A DNA stretch of 64,000 nucleotides from Castellaniella hirudinis_A (lineage in GTDB: Bacteria > Pseudomonadota > Gammaproteobacteria > Burkholderiales > Burkholderiaceae_B), in the NCBI RefSeq assembly GCF_047468865.1, contig NZ_JBLGTV010000003.1:248001-312000 (forward strand), in the 5' to 3' direction. Positions within the stretch are counted from its first letter, which is position 1. Each line of letters begins with the position of its first letter. The notes beneath the pieces were generated by a model that made no database searches, was not told where the DNA came from, and saw only the letters and a list, made by a program, of their open reading frames with translations. A program made the translations under genes and the position numbers. Positions 7,424 through 17,825 of the stretch are shown piece after piece.

Positions 7424-9880
7424 ATGTCTGCTAGTCAGATTCTGACCCAGGAACCTGTGGATCTACCGCTGCTGCCGTTGCGCGATGTCGTGGTCTTTCC
7501 CCATATGGTCATCCCCCTGTTCGTGGGGCGCCCGCGTTCCATCAAGGCACTGGAACTGGCCATGGAGGCCGGCAACAGCATCATGCTGGTGTCCCAGAAA
7601 TCCGCCGGCAAGGACGAGCCCACGCCCGAAGATTTATTCGATATCGGCTGCGCCGCCAATATTCTGCAGATGCTGAAGCTGCCAGACGGGACGGTCAAAG
7701 TCCTGGTCGAGGGCCAGCAGCGCGCGCACATCCATGCGGTGGCCGATGTCGAAACCCATTTCATGGCGCGGGTCACCGGCCTGGCCGAAGACACCGCCGA
7801 CCAGGCCGAGGCCGAAGCCTTGCGCCGCGCCGTCATGGCGCAATTCGAGCAATACGTCAAGCTCAACAAGAAAATCCCCCAGGAAATCCTGACCCAGCTC
7901 AACGGCATCGAAGAAGCCGGCCGCCTGGCCGACACCATCGCGGCCCACCTGCCGCTGAAAATCGACCAGAAACAAAGCCTGCTGGAAATGCCGGGGGCGG
8001 CCCAGCGCCTGGAAACCCTGCTCAATCAGCTGGAATCCGAAATCGAGATTCTGCAGGTCGAGAAGCGCATCCGGGGCCGGGTCAAAAAGCAGATGGAGAA
8101 AAGCCAGCGCGACTACTACCTGAACGAACAGGTCAAGGCCATTCAGAAAGAGCTGGGCGAGGGCGAAGAAGGCGCCGACATTGAGGAACTCGAACGCAAG
8201 ATCGAGGCGGCGCGCATGTCCAAGGAAGCCCGTAAAAAGGTCGATGGCGAACTCAAAAAGCTGAAATTGATGTCGCCCATGTCGGCCGAGGCCACGGTGG
8301 TGCGCAATTACATCGACACCCTGATCAACCTGCCCTGGCATAAAAAAAGCCGCGTCAACAACGCCCTGGCCAATGCCGAAGAAGTTCTGGACGCCGATCA
8401 CTACGGCCTCGAAAAGGTCAAGGAGCGCATCGTCGAATACCTGGCCGTGCAGCAGCGGGTCGAAAAGCTCAAGGCACCCATTCTGTGCCTGGTGGGGCCC
8501 CCCGGCGTGGGCAAGACGTCCCTGGGGCAGTCGGTGGCGCGCGCCACCAACCGCAAGTTCGTGCGCATGGCCCTGGGCGGGGTGCGCGACGAGGCCGAAA
8601 TCCGCGGCCACCGCCGCACCTACATCGGTTCCATGCCGGGCAAAATCCTTCAGAACATGAGCAAGGTCGGGGTGCGCAACCCCTTGTTCCTGCTGGACGA
8701 AATCGACAAGCTGGGCGCCGATTTCCGGGGCGATCCGTCTTCGGCCCTGCTGGAAGTCCTGGACCCGGAACAAAACCACACGTTCCAGGATCACTACATC
8801 GAGGTCGATTTCGATCTGTCGGACGTCATGTTCGTGGCCACCAGCAATACGCTCAATATCCCGCCCGCGCTGCTGGATCGCATGGAGGTCATCCGCCTGG
8901 CCGGCTACACCGAGGACGAAAAAGTCCACATCGCGTTCGACCATCTGCTGCCCAAGTTGATGAAGAACAACGGGGTGCAGGATGGCGAACTCAACGTGAC
9001 CGAATCCGCCATCCGGGATATCGTGCGCTACTACACGCGTGAAGCCGGCGTGCGGGCGCTCGAACGCGAAATCTCCAAAATCTGCCGCAAGGCGGTCAAG
9101 CGCCTGCTGCTGGCGAACCCGATGACCAAGGGGCGCAAGGTGGCGAAGGTATCCGAATCCATCACGGTGGATTCGGAGAATCTCAGCGAGTACCTGGGGG
9201 TGCGGCGCTTCAGCTTCGGCATGGCCGAGAAAGAAGACCGCGTGGGCCAGGTCACGGGCCTGGCCTGGACGGAAGTCGGCGGCGATCTGCTGACCATCGA
9301 GGTCGCGGACATGCCGGGCAAGGGCGTGGTCACCCGCACCGGGTCCTTGGGCGACGTCATGAAAGAATCCGTCGAGGCGGCGCGCACCGTGGTGCGGGCC
9401 CGCGCCCGGCACTGGGGAATCGCGGATCAGGTGTTTGAAAAACACGATCTGCATGTGCACTTTCCCGAAGGCGCCACCCCCAAGGACGGCCCTTCCGCCG
9501 GGATCGCCATCACGACGGCCATGGTGTCCGCGCTGACCGGCATTCCGGTGCGGGCGGACGTCGCCATGACGGGTGAAATCACCCTGCGCGGCGAGGTGCT
9601 GGAAATCGGCGGCCTGAAGGAAAAACTGCTGGCGGCCCTGCGGGGCGGCATCAAGACCGTCATGATCCCCGAGGACAACGTGAAAGATCTGTCCGAAATG
9701 CCGGACAACGTCAAGAACCACCTGGAAATCATCCCGGTGCGGTGGATCGACCGGGTACTGGAAGTCGCCCTGCAGCACATGCCCACCCCGTTGTCGGACG
9801 AGGAAGTCGCCCGCCTGGCCGCCGAGGCCGTGGCGGCGGCCAAGCCCGCGCCCGCATCGGGCGACGTGCTCAAGCACTAG
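7424..9880 (+). CDS. lon: ATP-dependent protease Lon (LonA)
   Basis: The 818-residue cytoplasmic AAA+ protease degrades misfolded and regulatory proteins. It has the N-terminal LAN domain (from LPLLPLRDVVVFPHMVIPL), a coiled-coil middle, the AAA+ module with Walker A GPPGVGKTS and Walker B LFLLDEIDKLG, and the C-terminal protease domain with the Ser-Lys dyad (PKDGPSAGIA for Ser; LKEKLLAALRGGIK for Lys). Length and order are standard for LonA. taggaag precedes the ATG. Expression is probably heat-inducible from the promoter at 7321-7349. Confidence 0.97.
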   Translation: MSASQILTQEPVDLPLLPLRDVVVFPHMVIPLFVGRPRSIKALELAMEAGNSIMLVSQKSAGKDEPTPEDLFDIGCAANILQMLKLPDGTVKVLVEGQQRAHIHAVADVETHFMARVTGLAEDTADQAEAEALRRAVMAQFEQYVKLNKKIPQEILTQLNGIEEAGRLADTIAAHLPLKIDQKQSLLEMPGAAQRLETLLNQLESEIEILQVEKRIRGRVKKQMEKSQRDYYLNEQVKAIQKELGEGEEGADIEELERKIEAARMSKEARKKVDGELKKLKLMSPMSAEATVVRNYIDTLINLPWHKKSRVNNALANAEEVLDADHYGLEKVKERIVEYLAVQQRVEKLKAPILCLVGPPGVGKTSLGQSVARATNRKFVRMALGGVRDEAEIRGHRRTYIGSMPGKILQNMSKVGVRNPLFLLDEIDKLGADFRGDPSSALLEVLDPEQNHTFQDHYIEVDFDLSDVMFVATSNTLNIPPALLDRMEVIRLAGYTEDEKVHIAFDHLLPKLMKNNGVQDGELNVTESAIRDIVRYYTREAGVRALEREISKICRKAVKRLLLANPMTKGRKVAKVSESITVDSENLSEYLGVRRFSFGMAEKEDRVGQVTGLAWTEVGGDLLTIEVADMPGKGVVTRTGSLGDVMKESVEAARTVVRARARHWGIADQVFEKHDLHVHFPEGATPKDGPSAGIAITTAMVSALTGIPVRADVAMTGEITLRGEVLEIGGLKEKLLAALRGGIKTVMIPEDNVKDLSEMPDNVKNHLEIIPVRWIDRVLEVALQHMPTPLSDEEVARLAAEAVAAAKPAPASGDVLKH

Positions 9881-9964
9881 TGCCCCGATTGGCGTCCTGA
9901 TTGGCTGATCGGGACGCCAGGCGGCGGGGCCTTGCCCGCACCGCCGCCGCCCATGTCAATCAGT

Positions 9965-10003
9965 AAACCCCCGGCCTGTTTTAGGAGCAAGCCGGGGGTT
10001 TTT
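9965..10003. terminator. Terminator between lon and lexA
   Basis: AAACCCCCGGC (9965-9975) pairs with GCCGGGGGTTT (9991-10001) around a 15-base loop and runs into five Ts. The A-run on the other side gives U residues on the minus strand, so it can serve the convergent lon and lexA transcripts. The rest of the lon-lexA gap shows nothing else. Confidence 0.85.
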
Positions 10004-10126
10004 GCGTGGTGCGCGGCTTTGTGTGTCGGGGCGTGCGCCTGGCCCGATGGTCCCGGCTGCCGGATTTTGCGGTGCGAAACGGCCCGGCTGCCGGACTCGG
10101 AGGCGCGTACCGGCCGGGCCGGAGAA

Positions 10127-10843
10127 TCAGTGCAGGTTGCCCGTGCGGATCAGGCCCACGGCGATGCCCTCGATGGCGAAGTCATCGGCCGCGGTGATCA
10201 CGATCGGGGAGAAATCCGGGTTTTCGGGCAGCAGGCGGATGTGCGGGCCCTGGTGATCCAGGCGCTTGACGGTGACGTCGTCGCCCAGGCGCGCCACGAT
10301 GACCTGCCCGTGATGGGCTTCGGGGGTGCTGCGCACGGCCAGCAGATCGCCGTCCAGGATGCCGATGTCGCGCATGCTGCTGCCGCGCACCCGCAGCAGG
10401 TAGTCTGGCGGAGAGGTGAACAGGTGGGCGGAAACATGGATTTCGGCTTCGATGTGTTCGGCGGCCAGAATGGGGTGCCCCGCAGCTACTCGGCCGATCA
10501 GGGGCAGGGTATGCCGGTGAGGCGCCCCCCAGGCGGCCGGAACGCCGGAGCGCTGAGGTGACGGCGGGGCGGCCAGGCGGCCGGCCGCCGGGGCGGGCGG
10601 GCTGGCTTGCCCCCGGGCTTCGCCGGCCAGCGTGGTGGGCTGTATGCCGCGCGACGTGCCCGCGACCAGGGTGATGTAGCCTTTTTTCGCCAGGGCGCGC
10701 AGGTGGTCTTCGGCGGCGTTGGCCGATTTGAAGCCCAGTGCATGGGCGATCTCGGCCCGGGTGGGAGGGCGGCCGTCCTGCTGGATGGCCTGCACGACCA
10801 GAGCCAGGATTTGGGATTGGCGGGCGGTGAGCTTGGTGGACAT
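10127..10843 (-). CDS. lexA: SOS response repressor LexA
   Basis: The 238-residue repressor has an N-terminal winged helix (TRAEIAHALGF...AEDHLRALAKKGYI) and a C-terminal S24 self-cleavage domain. The cleavage bond is Ala121-Gly122 (RVAAGHPIL), with Ser156 in RGSSMRDIG and Lys193 in TVKRL as the dyad. It is about 35 residues longer than E. coli LexA (202) because the linker (about 75-112) is expanded into a Pro/Ala/Gly-rich stretch. ATG at 10843 gives the conserved MSTKLTARQ start; the frame stays open far upstream, but those codons overlap the aminotransferase gene region and are not LexA. Confidence 0.95.
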   Translation of the reverse strand: MSTKLTARQSQILALVVQAIQQDGRPPTRAEIAHALGFKSANAAEDHLRALAKKGYITLVAGTSRGIQPTTLAGEARGQASPPAPAAGRLAAPPSPQRSGVPAAWGAPHRHTLPLIGRVAAGHPILAAEHIEAEIHVSAHLFTSPPDYLLRVRGSSMRDIGILDGDLLAVRSTPEAHHGQVIVARLGDDVTVKRLDHQGPHIRLLPENPDFSPIVITAADDFAIEGIAVGLIRTGNLH

Positions 10844-10851
10844 GGCGGCTG

Positions 10852-10867
10852 CTGGATGAAAACACAG
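10852..10867 (-). promoter_or_regulatory. Candidate LexA (SOS) box upstream of lexA
   Basis: On the minus strand CTGT-gttttcat-CCAG matches the CTGT-N8-ACAG LexA box with one mismatch in the second half-site. It ends 8 bases before the lexA ATG, placing it over the ribosome-binding region, which fits autoregulation. No better box is seen in the upstream gap. Confidence 0.5.
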
Positions 10868-10998
10868 CCTGTATTTTGTCCGATTACCCTGGAGACCGCA
10901 AGCGGGGCGCTGTCTTGCGTGGCGGCGGCGGTTTGCATCGCGGCCCGCTGCGGCTATCGAACCGGGCCAGCCCGCAGGGACTGCGCCCGGTCTTTGGA

Positions 10999-12201
10999 TT
11001 ATTGCAGCACTTGGGCGATGGCGCGGGCGACGTAGTCGACGTTCTTGCTGTTCAGCGCCGCCACGCAGATGCGGCCGCTGCCGACGGCGTAGATGCCGAA
11101 GTCTTCGCGCAGGCGTTCGACCTGGGGTTTGGTGAGGCCGGAATACGAAAACATGCCGCGCTGGGTCTTGACGAAGCTGAAGTCCTGGCTCACGCCCTGG
11201 GCGTGGATCTGCTCGACCAACTGGTGGCGCATGGTGCGGATGCGGTCGCGCATGCTGGCGAGTTCTTCGGACCACAGTTGATGAAGTTCGGGCGTGTTGA
11301 GCACCGTGGACACCAGCGCCCCGCCGTGGGTGGGCGGGTTGGAGTAGTTGGTGCGGATGACGCGCTTGAGCTGGCTGAGTACCCGGGCGCTTTCGTCGTC
11401 GCCGCCGGTGACCAGGGTGAGGGCGCCCACGCGCTCGCCGTACAGCGAGAACGACTTGGAAAACGACGAGCTGATGAACAGCGTCATGCCCAGGTCGGCG
11501 AACTGGCGCACCACGGCGGCGTCTTCTTCCAGGCCATCGCCAAAGCCCTGGTAGGCGATGTCCAGGAAGGGCACCAACTGGCCCGCCTGCAGGGTCTGGG
11601 CGATTTCGCGCCATTGCTCGGGGCTGGGATCGACGCCGGTGGGGTTGTGGCAGCAGGCGTGCAGCACCACGATGGTGCCGGCGGGCAGGGCTTTCAGGGA
11701 TGCCAGCATACCGTCGAAATCCAGCCCGTGGGTGGCGGCGTCGTAGTAGGTGTAGCTGATCACGGGAAAGCCGGCGGCCGAGAACAGGGCTTCGTGGTTG
11801 GCCCAGCTGGGGTTGCTGATGGCGACCTGGGCATTGGGCAGGATGTGTTTCAGGAAGTCGGCGCCGACCTTGAGCGCGCCCGTGCCCCCCAGGGTCTGCA
11901 CGGTCAGGGAGCGGTGATCGGCCAGCAGCGGGGAATGCTTGCCCAGCAGCAGGGTGGCGGCGCCCTGGTTGTAGCCGGGGATGCCGTCGATGGGCAGGTA
12001 GTTGCGCGGGGCGGCCTGCTCGAACAGGATGGCTTCGGCCTGGCGCACGGCCTTCAGCAGCGGCACCTGGCCGTTGTCGTCGGTGTAGATTCCCACGCCC
12101 AAGTTGACCTTGGTGGACCGATTGTCGGTTTTGAATTGTTCGTTCAGGCCCAGGATGGGGTCGCGAGGGGCGAGTTCGACGGAAGCGAAAAGAGAGGTCA
12201 T
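10999..12201 (-). CDS. tyrB: Aromatic-amino-acid / aspartate aminotransferase (class I)
   Basis: The 400-residue PLP enzyme of aminotransferase family I-alpha transfers amino groups between aspartate or aromatic amino acids and 2-oxoglutarate. The PLP lysine lies in SSSFSKSFSLYGERVG; CHNPTGVDP, the GYNQGAATLLLG substrate region and the C-terminal RICVAALN arginine segment are present. This arrangement fits TyrB/AspC of proteobacteria; tyrosine versus aspartate preference cannot be settled by eye. It diverges from uvrB and is 155 bases upstream of lexA on the same strand, with no terminator seen between. Confidence 0.88.
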   Translation of the reverse strand: MTSLFASVELAPRDPILGLNEQFKTDNRSTKVNLGVGIYTDDNGQVPLLKAVRQAEAILFEQAAPRNYLPIDGIPGYNQGAATLLLGKHSPLLADHRSLTVQTLGGTGALKVGADFLKHILPNAQVAISNPSWANHEALFSAAGFPVISYTYYDAATHGLDFDGMLASLKALPAGTIVVLHACCHNPTGVDPSPEQWREIAQTLQAGQLVPFLDIAYQGFGDGLEEDAAVVRQFADLGMTLFISSSFSKSFSLYGERVGALTLVTGGDDESARVLSQLKRVIRTNYSNPPTHGGALVSTVLNTPELHQLWSEELASMRDRIRTMRHQLVEQIHAQGVSQDFSFVKTQRGMFSYSGLTKPQVERLREDFGIYAVGSGRICVAALNSKNVDYVARAIAQVLQ

Positions 12202-12258
12202 GGGATACCGTGAGGACGATGTTAAACGAGAGGACGGGAAGACAAAAGTGAAATGGTC

Positions 12259-12287
12259 TTGGTCGCCAAGGCCAACGATGTGATAAT
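12259..12287 (+). promoter_or_regulatory. Sigma-70 type promoter for uvrB
   Basis: TTGGTC (12259-12264), a 17-base spacer and GATAAT (12282-12287) lie 33 bases before the uvrB start. The -10 matches 5 of 6 and the -35 has the TTG core. No LexA box was found around it, so SOS control of uvrB is not evident here. Confidence 0.45.
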
Positions 12288-12320
12288 AAGGGGTTAACCC
12301 GAATAGTGTCTAGGCGAACC

Positions 12321-14348
<2,028 letters not shown>

Positions 14349-14448
14349 TTTCCGGTTTTGCAAAGTTCTGACAGATCGGGTTTTTTTATGAATTTTGGAC
14401 AAAAAATACTTGCCAATTCTCGGGTTTTCCCGCACACTTCTACCTATC

Positions 14449-14937
14449 ATGCATAAGGTACTTTTTGTCTGCACGGGCAATATCTGCCGCTCCCCATCCG
14501 CCCAGGGCGTCTTCCAGCATCTGGTCGACGAAGCCGGTCTGTCCGAAGCCATTCGCGTCGATTCCGCCGCCACCCATCAGTTTCACGTGGGCGAGGCCCC
14601 GGATGCCCGCGCCCAAACCGCAGCGCGCAAGCGCGGCTACGACCTCTCCACCCATGTGGCGCGCCAGGTCTGTGCCGACGACTTCAGCGATGCCGATCTC
14701 ATCCTGGCCATGGACTGGGAAAACCTCTCGGCGCTGCAGCAGCGCTGTCCCAAAGTGTATCAGCACAAGCTGATGCTGCTGATGCGGTTTTCCAACGAAT
14801 ACGAAGAAGCCACGGTGCCCGATCCCTACTACGGCGGCCCCGAAGGCTTCAACAAGGTGCTGGACTACATCGAAGACGCCAGCCAGGGCGTGCTCGAACT
14901 CGTCCGCAAACGGGTGCTGCAGTACCAGGCCGCCTAG
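14449..14937 (+). CDS. Low-molecular-weight protein tyrosine phosphatase
   Basis: The 162-residue phosphatase has the P-loop CTGNICRSP (C-x5-R-S) directly after MHKVLFV and the general-acid aspartate in VPDPYYGG. It removes phosphate from tyrosine residues or small phosphoesters. ATG at 14449 is the conserved start; in-frame codons upstream encode no conserved sequence. Such genes often sit with exopolysaccharide clusters, but here it stands alone upstream of the isc operon and ends at a clear terminator. Confidence 0.93.
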   Translation: MHKVLFVCTGNICRSPSAQGVFQHLVDEAGLSEAIRVDSAATHQFHVGEAPDARAQTAARKRGYDLSTHVARQVCADDFSDADLILAMDWENLSALQQRCPKVYQHKLMLLMRFSNEYEEATVPDPYYGGPEGFNKVLDYIEDASQGVLELVRKRVLQYQAA

Positions 14938-14964
14938 TTTCTTCCATCGCTCCCATTCCCCTCC

Positions 14965-14990
14965 AAGCCCTGTAAACCAGGGCTTTTTTT
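14965..14990 (+). terminator. Rho-independent terminator after the phosphatase gene
   Basis: AAGCCCTG / CAGGGCTT forms a perfect 8-base-pair stem with loop TAAAC, followed by a run of seven Ts (14984-14990). Confidence 0.9.
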
Positions 14991-14992
14991 CT

Positions 14993-15090
14993 GCCGGGCC
15001 GCCCCAAGGAAAAAAGGCCCCCTTGGGGGGCAGCAAGCGGGCGCAGCCTGCGCAGCGTGGGGGTATCTTTTTCCGCCGGGCCGCCCCAAG
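14993..15090. repeat. Intergenic palindromic repeat with a 16-base direct duplication
   Basis: GCCGGGCCGCCCCAAG occurs twice in the same orientation (14993-15008 and 15075-15090). Between them CCCCAAGG (15002-15009) pairs with CCTTGGGG (15021-15028), and a G/C-rich GCGCAGCCTGCGCAGC block follows. This has the look of the short palindromic intergenic repeats common in Burkholderiales genomes; whether it is dispersed in this genome cannot be seen from one window. Confidence 0.6.
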
Positions 15091-15190
15091 ACAGCGCACC
15101 GTGCGGCGCAGCCTGAAGACAAAATTGATATCCATCAATAAGCCCCGTCATATCGGCCTAAAGCTGAGTGTTTTAGTCGGGTACTGGGGT

Positions 15191-15215
15191 ATACTTGACT
15201 TCGTTGGTCGGGTAT
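15191..15215 (+). promoter_or_regulatory. IscR type-1 operator in the isc promoter
   Basis: ATACTTGACT (15191-15200), four to five central bases and TGGTCGGGTAT (15205-15215) match the 25-base type-1 IscR site ATASYYGACT...AGTCRRSTAT at nearly every conserved position; deviations are central plus G for A at position 16. A TATACT (15190-15195) that could be the -10 overlaps its left edge. [2Fe-2S]-IscR bound here would repress the operon. Confidence 0.8.
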
Positions 15216-15257
15216 AGGTTTGCCCGAGAAGATTCATCCAGATATAAGGGGTTCATC

Positions 15258-15776
15258 ATGCGTTTGACGACGAAAGGGCGCTTTGCCGTAACGGCAATGA
15301 TCGATCTGGCTTTACGGCATCACAGCGGCCCGGTCACCCTGGCCGCCATCAGCACGCGCCAAAACATTTCCTTGTCTTACCTCGAACAATTGTTCGGCAA
15401 GCTGCGTCGCCACGAGCTCGTCGACAGCGTGCGCGGGCCGGGCGGGGGCTATATGCTGGCACGCCACACGCGTGACATTTCCGTGGCCGACATCATTTTC
15501 GCGGTCGACGAGCCCCTGGACGCCACCAGCTGCGGCGGCAAGGAAAACTGCGACATCGGCCGCAATGGAAAATCCGGCAAATGCATGACGCACGACCTCT
15601 GGGCCACGCTAAGTCGTAAAATGCTGGATTATCTGGATTCGGTCTCGCTGCAGGATCTGGTGGATCAGCAGCGCCTGCGCGAATGGCAGGAATCCGGCCA
15701 GCTGCGAAGCGGCCGACCCACGATTCCCATCACCCCGGTGGCCAGCGGCGCGCAACGGGAGACCGTGTCCGCCTGA
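15258..15776 (+). CDS. iscR: Fe-S cluster-sensing transcriptional regulator IscR
   Basis: The 172-residue Rrf2-family repressor starts MRLTTKGRFAVTAM. The winged helix is followed by the cluster-binding loop with Cys92, Cys98, Cys109 and His112; the spacing between the second and third cysteines is five residues longer than in E. coli (Cys92/98/104, His107). It senses cellular Fe-S status and represses its own operon through the operator at 15191-15215. It is the first gene of iscR-iscS-iscU-like-iscA; iscS starts 17 bases after its stop. Confidence 0.95.
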   Translation: MRLTTKGRFAVTAMIDLALRHHSGPVTLAAISTRQNISLSYLEQLFGKLRRHELVDSVRGPGGGYMLARHTRDISVADIIFAVDEPLDATSCGGKENCDIGRNGKSGKCMTHDLWATLSRKMLDYLDSVSLQDLVDQQRLREWQESGQLRSGRPTIPITPVASGAQRETVSA

Positions 15777-15793
15777 TCGGAGCCCCCATCTTC

Positions 15794-17011
15794 ATGTCAC
15801 AGCAGCAGCAACATCCCCCTGTCTATCTGGATTATTCCGCCACCACGCCGGTCGATGACCGCGTGGTGCGGGCCATGGTGCCGTGGCTGGGCCAGCGCTT
15901 CGGCAACCCGGCCTCGCGCAGCCATGCCTGGGGCTGGGATGCCGAAGAAGCCGTCGAACAGGCGCGTGCCCAGGTGGCCGGCCTGATCCATGCCGATCCG
16001 CGTGAAATCATCTGGACCTCCGGCGCCACCGAGTCCGACAACCTGGCCATCAAAGGGGTGGCCGAATTCCACGCGGCCCGGGGAAAGCACATCGTGACGC
16101 TGCGCACCGAGCACAAGGCCGTGCTCGACGCCTGCCAGGCGCTGGAACAACGCGGGTTCAGCGTCAGCTATCTGGATGTGGACGCCAACGGCCTGCTCGA
16201 TCCCGACACCCTGCGGGCCGCGCTGCGCCCCGACACCATCCTGGTGTCGGTCATGCTGGTCAACAACGAAATCGGCGTCATCCAGGATATTGCCGCCCTG
16301 GCGGCCGTCGCCCGGCGGCAGGGTATTCTGTTTCACACCGATGCGGCCCAGGCCACGGGCAAGGTCGACATCGACGTCCAGGCGCTGGATGTGGATTTGC
16401 TGTCCATGTCGGCCCACAAAACCTATGGCCCCAAGGGCGTGGGGGCCCTGTACGTGCGGCGCAAGCCGCGCGTGCGCCTGGCGGCCCAGATCCATGGCGG
16501 CGGCCACGAGCGCGGCATGCGTTCGGGCACCTTGCCCACGCACCAGATCGTCGGCATGGGCGAAGCCTATGCCCTGGCCGGGCAGTTGATGCACGAAGAA
16601 ATCCCGCGCATCCGGGCCCTGCGCGACCGCCTGTGGGATGGCCTGAAAGACTTGCCCGACATTTATCTCAATGGCGATCCCGACCGGCGCGTGGCCCATA
16701 CGCTCAATTTCAGCGTGGCCCACATCGAAGGCGAAGCCTTGTTGATGTCCATTCCCGAACTCGCAGTCTCCACGGGTTCGGCCTGCACCTCGGCCAGCCT
16801 CGAACCCTCTTATGTGCTGCGCGCCCTGGGGCGCTCCGACCCCCTGGCGCACAGCTCTCTGCGCCTGACCCTGGGGCGCTACACCACCCAGGCCCAGGTC
16901 GATCTGGCCATCCGCCTGCTGCGCGCCCAGATCCAGCGTTTGCGGGATATCTCCCCCCTATGGGAAATGCGCCAGAAAGGCACCCTGGCCGACTGGGCGG
17001 GGGTGTTGTAG
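15794..17011 (+). CDS. iscS: Cysteine desulfurase IscS
   Basis: The 405-residue PLP enzyme takes sulfur from cysteine and donates it to IscU, tRNA thiolation and other acceptors. The PLP lysine is Lys209 (SMSAHKTYGPKG) and the persulfide cysteine is Cys331 in the mobile loop STGSACTSASLEPS; both match E. coli IscS Lys206 and Cys328. The length is normal. ATG at 15794 is the first conserved start. The stop overlaps the GTG of the next gene (TAGTG). Confidence 0.96.
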   Translation: MSQQQQHPPVYLDYSATTPVDDRVVRAMVPWLGQRFGNPASRSHAWGWDAEEAVEQARAQVAGLIHADPREIIWTSGATESDNLAIKGVAEFHAARGKHIVTLRTEHKAVLDACQALEQRGFSVSYLDVDANGLLDPDTLRAALRPDTILVSVMLVNNEIGVIQDIAALAAVARRQGILFHTDAAQATGKVDIDVQALDVDLLSMSAHKTYGPKGVGALYVRRKPRVRLAAQIHGGGHERGMRSGTLPTHQIVGMGEAYALAGQLMHEEIPRIRALRDRLWDGLKDLPDIYLNGDPDRRVAHTLNFSVAHIEGEALLMSIPELAVSTGSACTSASLEPSYVLRALGRSDPLAHSSLRLTLGRYTTQAQVDLAIRLLRAQIQRLRDISPLWEMRQKGTLADWAGVL

Positions 17012-17400
17012 TGGCCGCGCCGGTTGTTTATGGGGACGCGATCCTCGATCATTATCTGCATCCGCGGCACGTGGGTTCCTTTGATCCGCAAGACGCGCAG
17101 GTTGGCACGGCGCTGGTGGGCTCGCCGCAGCTGGGGCAGGTGCTGAAACTGCAAATCCGCCTGCGGGACGACCGTATCCAGGCGGCCTGTTTCCGGGCCT
17201 TTGGCTGCGGGGCCGTGATTGCGGCGGGGTCGCTGCTGACCGAATGGCTGCAAGGCCGCGCCCTGGATCAGGCCCTGGCCATCGAGAGCCAGGATCTGGT
17301 TCAGGCGCTGGGCCTGCCGCCTGCTAAACTACATTGTGCTTTGTTGGCTCAGGATGCCGTCCGGGCCGCTGTGGCGGATTACACCCGAAAGCACGCCTGA
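17011..17400 (+). CDS. IscU-like Fe-S scaffold protein lacking a ligand cysteine and the conserved aspartate
   Basis: The 129-residue protein aligns with IscU over its whole length (ILDHYLHPRHVGSFD, VLKLQI, FGCG, LPPAKLHCALLAQDAVRAAVADY). In IscU three cysteines (37, 63, 106), Asp39 and His105 handle cluster assembly. Here the segment GAPACGD reads GSPQLGQ: Leu41 replaces Cys37 and Gln43 replaces Asp39, while Cys66, His108 and Cys109 are kept. An additional Cys60 is present. The chaperone-binding LPPxK motif is intact as LPPAK. The start is GTG at 17011, overlapping the iscS stop by one base. It is intact and in the right operon place, but a normal cluster-scaffold role is doubtful. Confidence 0.85.
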   Translation: MAAPVVYGDAILDHYLHPRHVGSFDPQDAQVGTALVGSPQLGQVLKLQIRLRDDRIQAACFRAFGCGAVIAAGSLLTEWLQGRALDQALAIESQDLVQALGLPPAKLHCALLAQDAVRAAVADYTRKHA

Positions 17401-17426
17401 ACCTTGATTTCACCCCAGAGGTCTTT

Positions 17427-17750
17427 ATGGCGATCACTATTACACAATCAGCGGCCGATCACATCCGGCGTCACCTGGACAAGCGCGGCCATGGTCTGGG
17501 CCTGCGCCTGGGGGTCAAGCCCTCCGGGTGCTCGGGCATGTCCTACCAGATCGAATTCGTGGACGACCCCGCGCCCGAAGACCAGCGCTTCGAGGCGTTC
17601 GGGGTGGCCGTTTTCGTCGCCCCGGACAGTCTGCCTTATTTGCAGGGCACCCAGCTGGACTACGCCCGCGAGGGCCTGAACGAAGGCTTCCGGTTCCGCA
17701 ATCCCAACGAAAAAGCCGCTTGCGGCTGCGGCGAATCCTTTACGGTTTAG
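17427..17750 (+). CDS. iscA: Iron-sulfur cluster assembly protein IscA
   Basis: The 107-residue A-type carrier has the three conserved cysteines: Cys35 in SGCSGMSY, and Cys99 and Cys101 in the C-terminal CGCGESF. A-type carriers bind iron or clusters and help mature [4Fe-4S] proteins. ATG at 17427 is preceded by agagg. It is the last isc gene; hscB, hscA and fdx, which usually follow, are absent, and a terminator comes 76 bases later. Confidence 0.95.
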   Translation: MAITITQSAADHIRRHLDKRGHGLGLRLGVKPSGCSGMSYQIEFVDDPAPEDQRFEAFGVAVFVAPDSLPYLQGTQLDYAREGLNEGFRFRNPNEKAACGCGESFTV

Positions 17751-17825
17751 CCGGATTGCACCCTGGTCGGCGGTTGCGGGGCGGCCGTTGCGTCATGCGC
17801 TGGGATGGCCCGGCATATATGCTTG

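Noticed and set aside
5296..9880. Shadow frames on the minus strand across clpP, clpX and lon
   Set aside because: All are complementary-strand readings of highly conserved protease genes, rich in His/Gly/Leu without motifs.
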